From Massilia alkalitolerans DSM 17462 (GTDB lineage: Bacteria; Pseudomonadota; Gammaproteobacteria; Burkholderiales; Burkholderiaceae_D): 64,000 nucleotides of DNA. The notes below the pieces were generated by a model. The model saw nothing but the letters and a program-made list of their open reading frames with translations. It was not told the DNA's origin and ran no database searches. Positions 20,058 to 28,923 of the stretch are shown here, one piece after another; positions within the stretch are counted from its first letter, which is position 1, and every line of letters begins with the position of its first letter. The position numbers were made by a program, and so were the translations under genes. The DNA lies in assembly GCF_000427785.1 (NCBI RefSeq), contig NZ_ATYR01000004.1, positions 1 to 64,000 on the forward strand. Reading direction: 5' to 3'.

Positions 20058-20384
20058 CTACTGGCGGAGCCGATCCCTGACGACCATGCTGTTCCGCACT
20101 TCTTTCACCCCGGGCACCTCCCGGGCGAGTTGTGCCGCCCGCGCGACGCTCTCGGACGAATCGACGAAGCCGCTGAGCTGCACCGTTCCCTTGTAGGTTT
20201 CGACCTGGACCTCGGTTGCCTTGACCTGCGGATCGGTGGCCAAAGCGGTCTTGACCCGGGTGGTGATGGCGGCATCGTCGATGTATTCACCGGTGCCGCG
20301 GTGCGTGCCGGAAGGCGCGCAGGCACTGAGGATAGCCAGCAACAGGCCGAGCAGGATCAGATGGATGCGGTAGGAAAGGTTCAT
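20058..20384 (-). CDS. BON domain lipoprotein
   Basis: The 108-residue protein has a lipoprotein signal (ILLGLLLAILSAC, lipid cysteine near residue 22) followed by one BON domain of about 70 residues: IDDAAITTRVKTALATD, VQVETYKGTVQLSGFVDS, and VPGVKEVRNSMVV. BON domains are thought to bind membranes or phospholipid in OsmY-like envelope-stress proteins. I chose the ATG at 20384 because GGGAG precedes it and the lipoprotein signal begins there. It is monocistronic and convergent with the DUF2807 gene. Confidence 0.87.
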   Translation of the reverse strand: MNLSYRIHLILLGLLLAILSACAPSGTHRGTGEYIDDAAITTRVKTALATDPQVKATEVQVETYKGTVQLSGFVDSSESVARAAQLAREVPGVKEVRNSMVVRDRLRQ

Positions 20385-20476
20385 GGAGGGCTCCCAAGAG
20401 AAGGCAGACCAGCCCATTCTCTCGGGTGCCATCGGTCGACGTTTGATGCCGGCCAAACGTGCAAACGGACCTTTTT

Positions 20477-21586
20477 TCAGTCAGCTTTGTTCAATGCCAG
20501 TACCGGCGCTGCCGCATCCCCAGCGGGAGCCGCCGGACGCAAGGCAAAACCACGGTGGGCGACGTCGCGCCCGAGCACCACGCGCAGGTTGGCGGGGGCG
20601 CAGCTGGGCACCTCCTGCAGCTGCGCGCTGCCGAAGCGGCTGGCCAGGCGTTCGGCCGCCTCGCGGTAGGCCGCTTCATATTCGATGCGGGTCTGGCGCA
20701 CGCCGAAACCCTTCTGGTTGGACAGGCGCGTCACTTTCAGCCCGCTGCTGCCGACCTGGCGTGCCAGCACGCGTGCCATGCCCGAGACGCCATTTCCATT
20801 GCGCATCTCTACCAGCGCGAGGAGTGGCGCGTCCCGCCCCGGCGCGGCCGGCGCCGGCGCCGGTTCCGGCAGCCGTGCCGGAGCGGACGGGCCGGCCGGC
20901 GGCGGAGCGCGGCGCAGCTCCAGCATGCCATCCGCGCCGACGAGCAGCTGCACCTGGCTCCAGCCTGCCTCCTCGCGCGCCGGCGCCTTGAGCGCGCGGT
21001 CGATCGCTGCAACCTGACTCTGGCTGCCGGCAGCAGCATAGTCCGCGCGCAGGTCGTGGGCGCGCAAGGCATCGGCCTGGCTCAACATCTGCTGTGCGCG
21101 CTCTTCCTGCCCGAGCTTGCGCAAGGTTTCGCCCAGCAGTTGCCAGGAACGGTGGTTGAGCGGGTCGAGCAGGCAGGCTTTCTCGAGCGCGACCAGCGCA
21201 TCGTCATACTCCGCGTTGAGGAAATGGGCCTGCCCGAGGTTGCTGAACAGGTAGGCCTTGCCGGGACCGGAGGACATCGTCAGCGACTCGGTCAATGCGC
21301 GCCACAAGGCGATCGCGGTGGCGAACTCGCGCTGTTCCGCATACAGCGTGGCCAGCCCGTTGCGGGCGTTCACGTGTGCGGGCGCCATCTGCAGCGCGGC
21401 CTGGTAGGCGGCGCGCGCTTCGTCGTAGCGGCGTGCCAGGTGGTGGTTGCGGCCGGCAAGATAGGCGTCGTCGGCGGCCGGCGCGGCGCCGTCGAAAGCG
21501 GGACGGGCGCCGAAGGGCGCGCAGGCCGCCAGGGTAGCGCCGGCGCACAGCAGCGCCAGACGTGAGAACAAGGTAAGGCTTGGCAT
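20477..21586 (-). CDS. Tad-locus TPR lipoprotein with LytR_C domain
   Basis: The 369-residue protein begins with a lipoprotein signal (LALLCAGATLAAC). Tetratricopeptide repeats follow (about 40-175: DDAYLAGRNHHLARRYDEA, NARNGLATLYAE, FSNLGQAHFLNAEYDDAL, WQLLGETLRKLGQ), then a proline/alanine linker and a C-terminal LytR_C domain (LALVEMRNGNGVSGMARVLARQV through AAERLASRFG). TadD-like TPR lipoproteins assist assembly of the Flp pilus secretin. The ATG at 21586 has AAGGAG eight bases upstream. It is the last gene of the tad operon, 17 bp after tadC. The TPR-LytR_C fusion is longer than plain TadD. Confidence 0.82.
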   Translation of the reverse strand: MPSLTLFSRLALLCAGATLAACAPFGARPAFDGAAPAADDAYLAGRNHHLARRYDEARAAYQAALQMAPAHVNARNGLATLYAEQREFATAIALWRALTESLTMSSGPGKAYLFSNLGQAHFLNAEYDDALVALEKACLLDPLNHRSWQLLGETLRKLGQEERAQQMLSQADALRAHDLRADYAAAGSQSQVAAIDRALKAPAREEAGWSQVQLLVGADGMLELRRAPPPAGPSAPARLPEPAPAPAAPGRDAPLLALVEMRNGNGVSGMARVLARQVGSSGLKVTRLSNQKGFGVRQTRIEYEAAYREAAERLASRFGSAQLQEVPSCAPANLRVVLGRDVAHRGFALRPAAPAGDAAAPVLALNKAD

Positions 21587-21603
21587 AGGGGGCTCCTTCG
21601 TGT

Positions 21604-22545
21604 TCAATCCGCACCGGCCACTTTGCCCAGGGTCCGCGAAATCTGGATCATGGCGGGACCGAGCAGTACCATCAGCAGCATGGGGAATATGCAGAAAATC
21701 AGGGGGAACAGCAGCTTCAGGCCGATGCGGGCAGCGCATTCCTCGGCCACGATGCGGCGCTTGTGACGCAGGCTGTCGGACTGTACGCGCAGGGCGTCAC
21801 CGACGCTGGTGCCGAATCGCTCGGACTGGATCAGCATGGCCACCAGCGTGTCCACATCCTCGACACCCGAACGCAGCGCGAAGTTGCGCAGCGCCTTCTC
21901 CTTGGAGAAGCCGGCGCGCATTTCCATCAGGACGAGCTGCAGTTCCTGCGCCAGCACCGCGCTCTTGATGTGGATCTCGTTTGCCACCTTGACCAGCGCA
22001 CGCTCCAGGCTCAGGCCTGCCTCGACGCACACCGTGAGCAGATCGAGGGCATCGGGGATGGTTTCGAAAATCTCGCGGCGGCGACGTTGCACGATACGTT
22101 CGAGGATCATGTTTGGCAGGTAATAGCCGATAGCGGCCGCGGTGAGCAGCAAGGCCATCATCCGCCAGCCGAGCAGCGCCTTGCTGTAGACGATGGTCAG
22201 CGGCACCACCAGTGCCGGCAGCACCAGGGCGAGCGCCGTCTTCGAAGCGAAATACAGCGACAGGGCAGACGGATTGCGCCAGCCGGCGTTCATGAAGCGC
22301 GTGCGCAGGCTGGATTTCTCCCACCCCTCCTCGGGCACCGACAGCTTGGTCAGGGGCTTGGCTGCGCTCGCAACCCGTTCAACCCAGCCGCCCCCGGCAT
22401 CGAGCTGGCTCTGCTCTGCATTGCCGAGGAAGCGGCGCAGGCGATCGCGCAGGGCCAGCGGCGCAAACAGCACCAGGCCGAGCCAGGCCAGGCCGGTGAC
22501 GACGCACAGGACGATAAACAGGAAGATCAGCTGGGAGGATGTCAT
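21604..22545 (-). CDS. tadC: Tad pilus inner-membrane platform protein TadC
   Basis: The 313-residue protein has an N-terminal membrane helix, a GspF-type cytoplasmic domain (IPDALDLLTVCVEAGLSLERALVKVANE, ALRNFALRSGVEDVDTLVAMLIQSERFGTSV) and C-terminal membrane helices, the layout of TadC. With TadB it forms the inner-membrane platform that works with the TadA ATPase to extrude the Flp pilus. The ATG at 22545 is preceded by AGAGGTG. It lies 29 bp after tadB. Confidence 0.9.
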   Translation of the reverse strand: MTSSQLIFLFIVLCVVTGLAWLGLVLFAPLALRDRLRRFLGNAEQSQLDAGGGWVERVASAAKPLTKLSVPEEGWEKSSLRTRFMNAGWRNPSALSLYFASKTALALVLPALVVPLTIVYSKALLGWRMMALLLTAAAIGYYLPNMILERIVQRRRREIFETIPDALDLLTVCVEAGLSLERALVKVANEIHIKSAVLAQELQLVLMEMRAGFSKEKALRNFALRSGVEDVDTLVAMLIQSERFGTSVGDALRVQSDSLRHKRRIVAEECAARIGLKLLFPLIFCIFPMLLMVLLGPAMIQISRTLGKVAGAD

Positions 22546-22574
22546 GTTCACCTCTGGAGGGATGCGGGCCGGAC

Positions 22575-23552
22575 TCAGATGCGGATGCGGATGATCTTGC
22601 GCATCCAGACGACGCCGACCAGCATCATGCCGAGGCCGTACCACATCATGCGCACGCCGTTCGGGTCGGTCCAGAGCACGCTGATATATTTCGGGTTCAT
22701 CGCCAGCATCATGCCCAGCACGGCAAACGGCAGCACGGTCAGGATCATCGCCGACATTCTTCCTTCCGCCGACAGCACGCGCACGTGTGCCACCAGTTTC
22801 AGGCGGGCGCGGATGATCTGGCTGATGTTCCCCAGGATCTCGGCCAGGTTGCCGCCCGATTCGCGCTGGATCAGCACCGCGATGATCAGGTAGCGCAGGT
22901 CAGTCAGCGGAATGCGCGCAGCCATGGCGTGCAAGGCCTCGTTCATCGGGGCGCCGTAGTTGATCTCCTCGCGGGCGATGCGGAACTCTCCGCTGAGCGG
23001 CTCCGGCAGCTCGTTGCCGACGATCTGGAGGACGTTGCTGAACGAGTGGCCGGCGCGCAGTGCGCGCGCGATGAAATCGGCCGCATCCGGCAGTTGCTGC
23101 TCGATGCGGATCAGGCGCCGCTGCCGCGTGCGGCGCAGCAGGACCCACGGCACGCCCAGCCCGAGCAGGGCCACCAGGGCACGCAATGCGGCCGGCAGTT
23201 GCCAGCCGAGCGATACCGCGGCGGCGATGGCCATGCAGCCAAGCGACCAGGCCAGGAATTGACCGACCGTGTTGCTGGTGCCGGCCTGCACCAGCAGGGC
23301 ATCGATCCGGTCCGCCAGCGGGATGCGGTGCAGGAAGCGGTCGAAGGCCGCGTTGCGGCTGTAGGGACGCTGCTTGAGGATCGAGATCCGCTCGCCGCTG
23401 CGCCCGGATGAACCGGACATGACCTGCAGCCGGCGCGCGATGCGCCGCGCCGCCGCGCCATGCGTGCCCATCCACCACAGGTAGGTGCCCTCGATCGCGA
23501 GGACCGTGGCCGCGAACAGGAATACCACGAAAGCGTAGAACAGCACGTCCAT
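22575..23552 (-). CDS. tadB: Tad pilus inner-membrane platform protein TadB
   Basis: The 325-residue protein shows an N-terminal helix, a second membrane pair near 100-140, a GspF domain ([64 protein letters not shown]) and two C-terminal helices. These are TadB features. It is the partner of TadC in the Flp pilus platform. It lies nine bp after tadA, so the two are almost certainly cotranscribed. Confidence 0.92.
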   Translation of the reverse strand: MDVLFYAFVVFLFAATVLAIEGTYLWWMGTHGAAARRIARRLQVMSGSSGRSGERISILKQRPYSRNAAFDRFLHRIPLADRIDALLVQAGTSNTVGQFLAWSLGCMAIAAAVSLGWQLPAALRALVALLGLGVPWVLLRRTRQRRLIRIEQQLPDAADFIARALRAGHSFSNVLQIVGNELPEPLSGEFRIAREEINYGAPMNEALHAMAARIPLTDLRYLIIAVLIQRESGGNLAEILGNISQIIRARLKLVAHVRVLSAEGRMSAMILTVLPFAVLGMMLAMNPKYISVLWTDPNGVRMMWYGLGMMLVGVVWMRKIIRIRI

Positions 23553-23561
23553 GCTGCCTCC

Positions 23562-24908
23562 TCAGTCGAAAATCCGGTCGGGATCGAAGGTATCTTCCGG
23601 CACCGGCACGCCGAACATCTTCAGGCGCTCGGCGAAGCGCGGACGGACGCCGGTGGCGCTGAAACGCCCTTTCACCTTGCCGTCGGCGTCCACGCCACTC
23701 TGCTCGAAGCGGAAGATCTCCTGCATCGAGATGATGTCGCCTTCCATGCCGGTGATTTCCTGCAGGCTGACCACCTTGCGCGTGCCGTCGGTCAGGCGCG
23801 ATACCTGCACCACCACCGTCACGGCGGAAGCGATCTGCTGGCGGATCGCACGCGCAGTCAGGTTGACGCCGGCCATGCTGACCATGTTTTCCAGGCGCGA
23901 CAGCGCATCGCGCGGCGTGTTCGAGTGGATCGTCGCGAGCGAGCCCTCATGGCCGGTGTTCATCGCCTGCAGCATGTCGAGCGCCTCGGCGCCGCGCACC
24001 TCGCCCAGGATGATGCGGTCGGGGCGCATCCGCAGCGCGTTGCGCACCAGCGCGCGCTGGGTCACCTCGCCCTTGCCTTCGATGTTCGGCGGACGCGTTT
24101 CCAGGCGCACCACGTGCGGCTGGCGCAGCTGCAGCTCGGCCGCGTCCTCGATCGTCAGCACGCGCTCGCTGGCCGGGATGAACCCGGAGATCAGGTTCAG
24201 CAAGGTGGTCTTGCCGCTGCCGGTGCCGCCCGAGATCAGGATGTTCACCTTGCCCGCACCCAGGCTCTCCAGCACCCGGATCATGGGTGGGGTCAGGCTT
24301 TTGTAGTCGAGCAGGTTCTGCACCGACAGCGGCGAGGAGCCGAAACGGCGGATCGAGAGCAGCGGCCCGTCCACCGCCAGCGGCGGAATGATCGCGTTGA
24401 CGCGCGAACCGTCCGGCAGGCGCGCATCGACCATCGGGCTCGACTCGTCGACGCGCCGGCCCACGCGCGAGACGATCTTTTCGATGATCTTGATCAGGTG
24501 GGCATTATCGTGGAAGCTGATGTCGGTGAGCTCGAGCTTGCCGCGCCGCTCGACATACACCTTGTTGGCGGTATTCACCAGGATATCGGAAACGGTGGGG
24601 TCGTTCAGGAGCGGCTCGAGCGGGCCGAAGCCGAGCATCTCGTGCTGGATATCGAGCACCAGGTGGTGGCGTTCGTGCTGGTTCAGCACGATGCGCTCCT
24701 CCTCGATGATGCGCTGGATCAGCAGGGCCAGCTCGTGCTTGAACTGCTCGGCGGTGAGCCGCTTGAGGCGCTCGAGGTCGATGCGGTCCAGGATCATCTG
24801 GTGCATCTGCTTCTTGAGCTCCTGATAGGCGTGGTTGGCGACTTCCGGCACGACCACGCCGGGCTGGCGTTCCTGACCGGTACTCGCAAGGCGTTCACGT
24901 AAGGACAT
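23562..24908 (-). CDS. tadA: Tad pilus ATPase TadA/CpaF
   Basis: The 448-residue protein is a secretion ATPase of the CpaF/TadA type. An alpha-helical N-terminal part (about 20-90) leads into the ATPase core with Walker [10 protein letters not shown] (227-235), the Asp box around [22 protein letters not shown], and Walker B region [36 protein letters not shown]. It would hexamerise on the inner face of the membrane and power Flp pilus assembly through TadB and TadC. Length and motifs are standard. Confidence 0.95.
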   Translation of the reverse strand: MSLRERLASTGQERQPGVVVPEVANHAYQELKKQMHQMILDRIDLERLKRLTAEQFKHELALLIQRIIEEERIVLNQHERHHLVLDIQHEMLGFGPLEPLLNDPTVSDILVNTANKVYVERRGKLELTDISFHDNAHLIKIIEKIVSRVGRRVDESSPMVDARLPDGSRVNAIIPPLAVDGPLLSIRRFGSSPLSVQNLLDYKSLTPPMIRVLESLGAGKVNILISGGTGSGKTTLLNLISGFIPASERVLTIEDAAELQLRQPHVVRLETRPPNIEGKGEVTQRALVRNALRMRPDRIILGEVRGAEALDMLQAMNTGHEGSLATIHSNTPRDALSRLENMVSMAGVNLTARAIRQQIASAVTVVVQVSRLTDGTRKVVSLQEITGMEGDIISMQEIFRFEQSGVDADGKVKGRFSATGVRPRFAERLKMFGVPVPEDTFDPDRIFD

Positions 24909-24940
24909 GGGTGGCTCCGTGTCGTTCTGTTTCGTGTTGA

Positions 24941-26113
24941 TCAGTCATCTTCGCCGCGGCCGAACAGGCGGTCGAGCAGCCCCCTGCTCTCCTGGACGCG
25001 CCGCGTCGTCACCAGTTCGACCATGTCGGCCAGGCTGCGCGCGGCCGCGCTCGAGCGCGACAGCTGCAGCACCGGGACGCCCTGGTTGACCGAGTCGGTG
25101 ACGGCGACGTAGTCGTTGGGGAAGGTGTGCACCACTTCGCACCCCAAAGCCGCGTGCAGGTCCTGCAGGCGCAGCTTGCCGCCCTTTTCGTAGCGGTTGA
25201 CGATCAGGCGGATGTGGTCCAGCACGTAGCCGAGCGAGCGGAAGATGTCGAGCAGGCGGCGCGCATCGCGGATGTCGGGCAACGCCAGCTGCAGCACGGG
25301 ATAAATCGTGTCGGTGACGTCGAGGGCGCGCAGCGACACCGCGTCGATCTGGCGGCCGACGTCGAGCAGCACGTAGTCGTAGTGCTGGCGCGCGACGCGC
25401 AGGATGGTGTCGATGTGCTCCGGCTTGGCTTCCTTCGCGTGGGCGGCATCGTCGGCCGCTGCCAGCACGCCAAAGCCCGGCGTCACATGGACCACGCAGG
25501 AATCGAGGAAGGGGCCGTCCACGCGCGCGATCTGGGCGCAGACGTCGGACAGGGTCATGCTCGGCTTCTGGTCGGATACGTACAACGCGGCGTCGCCGAA
25601 CTGGCCGTGCAGGTCGATCAGCAGCACCTTCTTGGCGGCCAGGGTGGCGAGCGCGTAGCCGAAATTGGTCGAGATGAAGGTAGCGCCGCTGCCGCCCTTG
25701 CAGGCGATGAAGGCGAGGATCTTCCCGTCGCGCAGGCCCGACACCCCGGCCGCGGCCGAAATGCGGTCCATCGACTCGTGAAAGGCACGGTGCACCAGAG
25801 GCAGCTGCAGCACTTCGCGCACGCCGGCGCGCATGGCGTGGATCAGGAGGTCCGGATGGTTCTGGTCGGTCAGCAGCATCAGATGGGCTTCGGGATACTG
25901 GCGGCCAAGGCGTTCAAGCAGGGGGGCTTCCGAGGGTTCGGTCTGGGTGGCGTCGATGATGACCAGCTGCGGGGTGTCGGCTTCGGGGCGGTCGAGTGCC
26001 TCGCGCAGGCTGGCGCGAACGGCACCGAGGTTCAGCGGCGGCACGCGTGCCGCCCCCTGGGAGGCGATCTCCGCATAGAGCTGGCTGTCGCGGCTGATAA
26101 GTAGCGCTTTCAT
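24941..26113 (-). CDS. tadZ: Tad pilus localisation ATPase TadZ/CpaE
   Basis: The 390-residue protein has an N-terminal atypical receiver-like domain (LLISRDSQLYAEIAS, LVIIDATQTEPS) and a C-terminal ParA/MinD-like ATPase. The P-loop reads ACKGGSGATFISTN (about 140-153); the usual lysine-threonine end of the deviant Walker A is replaced by an alanine-threonine. TadZ/CpaE proteins place the Tad machinery at a pole or focus. The gene lies between the small lipoprotein and tadA in the operon. Confidence 0.9.
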   Translation of the reverse strand: MKALLISRDSQLYAEIASQGAARVPPLNLGAVRASLREALDRPEADTPQLVIIDATQTEPSEAPLLERLGRQYPEAHLMLLTDQNHPDLLIHAMRAGVREVLQLPLVHRAFHESMDRISAAAGVSGLRDGKILAFIACKGGSGATFISTNFGYALATLAAKKVLLIDLHGQFGDAALYVSDQKPSMTLSDVCAQIARVDGPFLDSCVVHVTPGFGVLAAADDAAHAKEAKPEHIDTILRVARQHYDYVLLDVGRQIDAVSLRALDVTDTIYPVLQLALPDIRDARRLLDIFRSLGYVLDHIRLIVNRYEKGGKLRLQDLHAALGCEVVHTFPNDYVAVTDSVNQGVPVLQLSRSSAAARSLADMVELVTTRRVQESRGLLDRLFGRGEDD

Positions 26114-26160
26114 GGCGGGCCTCGTTGCTGGCGCATCTGGTCAAAGTGGAAGGCAGGCGC

Positions 26161-26439
26161 TCATCGCACGCTGCCAGCGGTGACGAAGATCGGCGCCGGT
26201 GCCGCTTCCGGCTGGGCGAAGCTGCGCTGGTAGCCTTCATGCGCTCCCTTGGCCGCGCGGCCGTCGACCCCGACGGCAGGATCGCGGTTGCTGGCCGCGG
26301 CCGGATCGAGCACCTGGACGGCCAGGTTGGCGCGCGTGGCGTTGCCGAATTGCCTGTCCCACTCCGGCGTGGTATGCATGCAGCCCTGCAGACAGGCGGC
26401 CACCAGCGCCGGCAGCAGAAAGTAGGTCGGGTTCTTCAC
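26161..26439 (-). CDS. Small Tad-locus lipoprotein, CpaD-like
   Basis: The 92-residue protein has a lipoprotein signal (LLPALVAACLQGC, cysteine at 20). The motif FGNATRANLAVQVLDPAAA resembles the conserved end of CpaD/TadX-type proteins, where a similar FG-x-A-x-x-x-NLA-x-QV-x-DP stretch occurs. CpaD proteins are about twice as long, so this is a minimal version or a distant relative. It lies between the secretin and tadZ genes, the position where cpaD is found in other Tad loci, and may pilot the secretin in the outer membrane. Confidence 0.7.
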   Translation of the reverse strand: MKNPTYFLLPALVAACLQGCMHTTPEWDRQFGNATRANLAVQVLDPAAASNRDPAVGVDGRAAKGAHEGYQRSFAQPEAAPAPIFVTAGSVR

Positions 26440-26448
26440 GGATGCCTC

Positions 26449-28050
26449 CTATTTGAGTTCGAAACCGCCGGCGGTCTGCGCAGCGGGGGGCGCGACTTGC
26501 GGCGTGGACGCGGCGGCAGTGGTCGCGGCCGGGGCATCGCCCTCGAGGCGGCCGCCGAGCATCACCTCGCCACGCGTCGGTATGCCCACCTTGTCGGTCG
26601 GCAGCGAGTATCCGGCGCCCGCGATCGGCTTGACCAGCCGCGCGGTGATCACGAACACCAGTTCGGTGCGGTCCTGCTGGAAGTCGGTGCTGCGGAACAG
26701 CGCGCCCAGCACCGGGACTTCGCCCAGCATCGGCAGGCCCTTCAGGCTGGCCACCAGGTTGTTCTTTACCAGGCCGCCGATGGCGAAGCTCTGGCCGTCA
26801 TACAGCTGCACAGTGGTGCTGGCGCGGCGCGTAGTCACGACCGGCAGGATCGAACTGCCGGTAATGCCGAACGCCGACACGCCGATCCCTTCGCGCGACA
26901 GCTCGGACACTTCCGGCGCCACCTTCAGGTTGATGCGCCCCCCCGACAGGACGGTCGGGGTAAAGCGCAGGCCGACGCCGAATTCCTTTTCCTCGAGCGT
27001 GACCTTGTTGTTGTCCTGGGCCACCGGGATGTAGAACTTGCCGCCGGCCAGGAAGGTGCCCTCCTGGCCGCTGATGGCCAGCACGTTCGGCTCGGCCAGC
27101 ACGCGCACCAGGCCGTCCTGCTTGTCGGCCGCCCCCACCAGCCGGTTGCCGTTGTCCTTGTCGAAGCGAATGCCGTTCGTCGTCCGTCCGGTCAGGAAAT
27201 TCGACACCAGCCGGGTAGTCCAGCTGCCCGAACCGAAGCTGAACGCGGCGTCGGTCTCGAGCCGCTCGAGCAGGGTCTTCGACACCTCGGCTACCTTGAC
27301 TTCAAGCTGCACTTGCTGGGGGGCGCTGACATTGAGCAGGTTGATCACGCGCGTGGCTGCCGCGGCCGCGCCGCCGGCGCCGCCCCCGCCGTTGTTGTTG
27401 GCCAGCGGAACGACGCCGTCGTTATCATTGGCCTTGTCGGCGGACGGCAGCTGGCGCAGCGGACGCCGCACATACGCCGTCGCCAGCTCGACCGCGCGGG
27501 TGAGCGCGCCGGCGTCGCTGACGGTGCCGGTCAGCACCAGCGAATCGGCGGCCGCCATCACCCGGATGTCCTTTTCTTCGGGCATCGCCGCGGTCAGGGT
27601 CGCCTGCAGTACGGCGGGGTCCATCGCGACCACGATGTCGACCACGCTGCACAAGCCGCTTTTCCCCTGCACGATCATGTTGGTGGTGCCGACGTCGACA
27701 GCGGCGATGTACAGCGTGTCCGGCGACACCAGCATCGCCTGCACGATCGCGGGATTGCCGACGCTGCGGTTGAGCACCCGCTCGGGCAGGCGCAGCATGG
27801 TGGACTTGCCCATGTTGAGCGACAGCGTGGCAGGGCGCGCGGCTTCGCCGCTGCAGCCCATCGCGGGCTGGGAACGCGTCTCCGCTGGTTTGGCGGGAGC
27901 GGCAGCTGCAGGCTTGGCAGCGGCGCTTTCCGCTGGTTTGGCGGGAGCGGCAGGCTTGGCTGCGGAAGCCGCGTGGGAAGGCGCGGCGGCGGCCAGCGCC
28001 AGGCCAGCGGCAAACCGTGCAAGATTAAGGCGTCTGTTCATGGCATCCAT
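26449..28050 (-). CDS. cpaC: Tad pilus secretin CpaC/RcpA
   Basis: The 533-residue protein has a signal peptide, an Ala/Pro/Lys-rich repeat stretch (AKPAE-type repeats, about 30-58, duplicated at DNA level too), the N-terminal pilus domain (LSLNMGKSTMLRLPERVLNRSVGNPAI), a BON-like segment (VMAAADSLVLTGTVSDAG) and the secretin core (VRVLAEPNVLAISGQEGTFLAGGK, EFGVGLRFTPTVLSGG, LPMLGEVPVLGALFRSTDFQQDRTELVFVITARLV). It forms the outer-membrane channel for the Flp pilus. A Gly/Asn-rich loop interrupts about residue 220. It follows cpaB by 15 bp. Confidence 0.93.
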   Translation of the reverse strand: MDAMNRRLNLARFAAGLALAAAAPSHAASAAKPAAPAKPAESAAAKPAAAAPAKPAETRSQPAMGCSGEAARPATLSLNMGKSTMLRLPERVLNRSVGNPAIVQAMLVSPDTLYIAAVDVGTTNMIVQGKSGLCSVVDIVVAMDPAVLQATLTAAMPEEKDIRVMAAADSLVLTGTVSDAGALTRAVELATAYVRRPLRQLPSADKANDNDGVVPLANNNGGGGAGGAAAAATRVINLLNVSAPQQVQLEVKVAEVSKTLLERLETDAAFSFGSGSWTTRLVSNFLTGRTTNGIRFDKDNGNRLVGAADKQDGLVRVLAEPNVLAISGQEGTFLAGGKFYIPVAQDNNKVTLEEKEFGVGLRFTPTVLSGGRINLKVAPEVSELSREGIGVSAFGITGSSILPVVTTRRASTTVQLYDGQSFAIGGLVKNNLVASLKGLPMLGEVPVLGALFRSTDFQQDRTELVFVITARLVKPIAGAGYSLPTDKVGIPTRGEVMLGGRLEGDAPAATTAAASTPQVAPPAAQTAGGFELK

Positions 28051-28065
28051 CCCGGATCGATAAGG

Positions 28066-28923
28066 TCAGAAGCATTCTTGTGAAGCATGCAGGCCATTGA
28101 TGACCTTGACGCAGTCACGCCGCGGTGCCGCTGCAGGGGCCGGGCGCGGCGCCTCCGCCTGCGGCCGGGGTGCGCGTACCGGCATCGCCACGGCCCGCAC
28201 GGGCGAGGCCGGCGCCGGCAGCAGGTTCTCCTTGGTGGCGCCAAGGGTCTCGGCCGGCGCCGGGTCGATCTGGTTGCGCAGCGCCAGCGACAGGGTGCCG
28301 ACGCTACGCGCCAGGTCGAGCTTTTCGGCCTGCTCGGGCGTGACTTCGAGCGTGACGGCATTCACGACCTTCGGTTTGGTTTCGTCGCGGTTGACTTCCT
28401 GCGCCACCGCCAGCACCAGGATCCGTTCCAGCACGATCTTGGAGATGCTCCGCTCGCGCTGCTGTCCGTCCTGCGCCTTGGCCTCGGTCTGGGTACTGAC
28501 GATGATGTCGACGTAGTTGCCGGGCAGCGCGAAACCGGCTACGCCGATCACGTCGTTGACGCGGACCGTGATGGCCCGCTTGCCCTCGGTGATCAGGGCC
28601 GACAGGCCGCCCACCGTGCCGACTGGGGCCAGCTTGGCCTCGCTCAGGGGCTCACCCATCAGGATGCTCGATTTGAGTACCCGGCCGCCAAGCTTCTGCG
28701 GATCGTCGAACGCGCCTTTCGGCACGCTGTGGGCCGGCCATTCGACCAGCTTGAGCATCTCGGGCGTCAGGCGCTGGCCGATGCTGATGTCGGCCCCCGC
28801 CACCACGATGTGATCGGCTCGCTTGGCCGGTTGTGTCAGCAGCCAGCGCGAAGCCAGCAAGACGGCCGTCAGGCCGAACAGGATCGCGAGCGTCATCACG
28901 ATCACGGCACGCTTGTTTTTCAT
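28066..28923 (-). CDS. cpaB: Tad pilus assembly protein CpaB/RcpC
   Basis: The 285-residue protein has one N-terminal membrane helix, then a SAF/beta-clip domain (IVVAGADISIGQRLTPEMLKLVEWPAHSVPKGAF) and the RcpC region (AITVRVNDVIGVAGFALPGNYVDIIVS). A Pro/Ala/Arg-rich tail ends in a short cysteine-containing stretch. CpaB lies in the periplasm next to the secretin. Its start overlaps the upstream ATPase stop codon by four bases (28920-28923), so the two are translationally coupled. Confidence 0.92.
   Translation of the reverse strand: MKNKRAVIVMTLAILFGLTAVLLASRWLLTQPAKRADHIVVAGADISIGQRLTPEMLKLVEWPAHSVPKGAFDDPQKLGGRVLKSSILMGEPLSEAKLAPVGTVGGLSALITEGKRAITVRVNDVIGVAGFALPGNYVDIIVSTQTEAKAQDGQQRERSISKIVLERILVLAVAQEVNRDETKPKVVNAVTLEVTPEQAEKLDLARSVGTLSLALRNQIDPAPAETLGATKENLLPAPASPVRAVAMPVRAPRPQAEAPRPAPAAAPRRDCVKVINGLHASQECF

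Noticed and set aside
27889..27955. Short direct repeats in the cpaC gene as a mobile or CRISPR-like element
   Set aside because: They are two copies of a roughly 24-bp coding repeat that encodes the Ala/Pro/Lys linker of the secretin; they lack spacers or terminal repeats.
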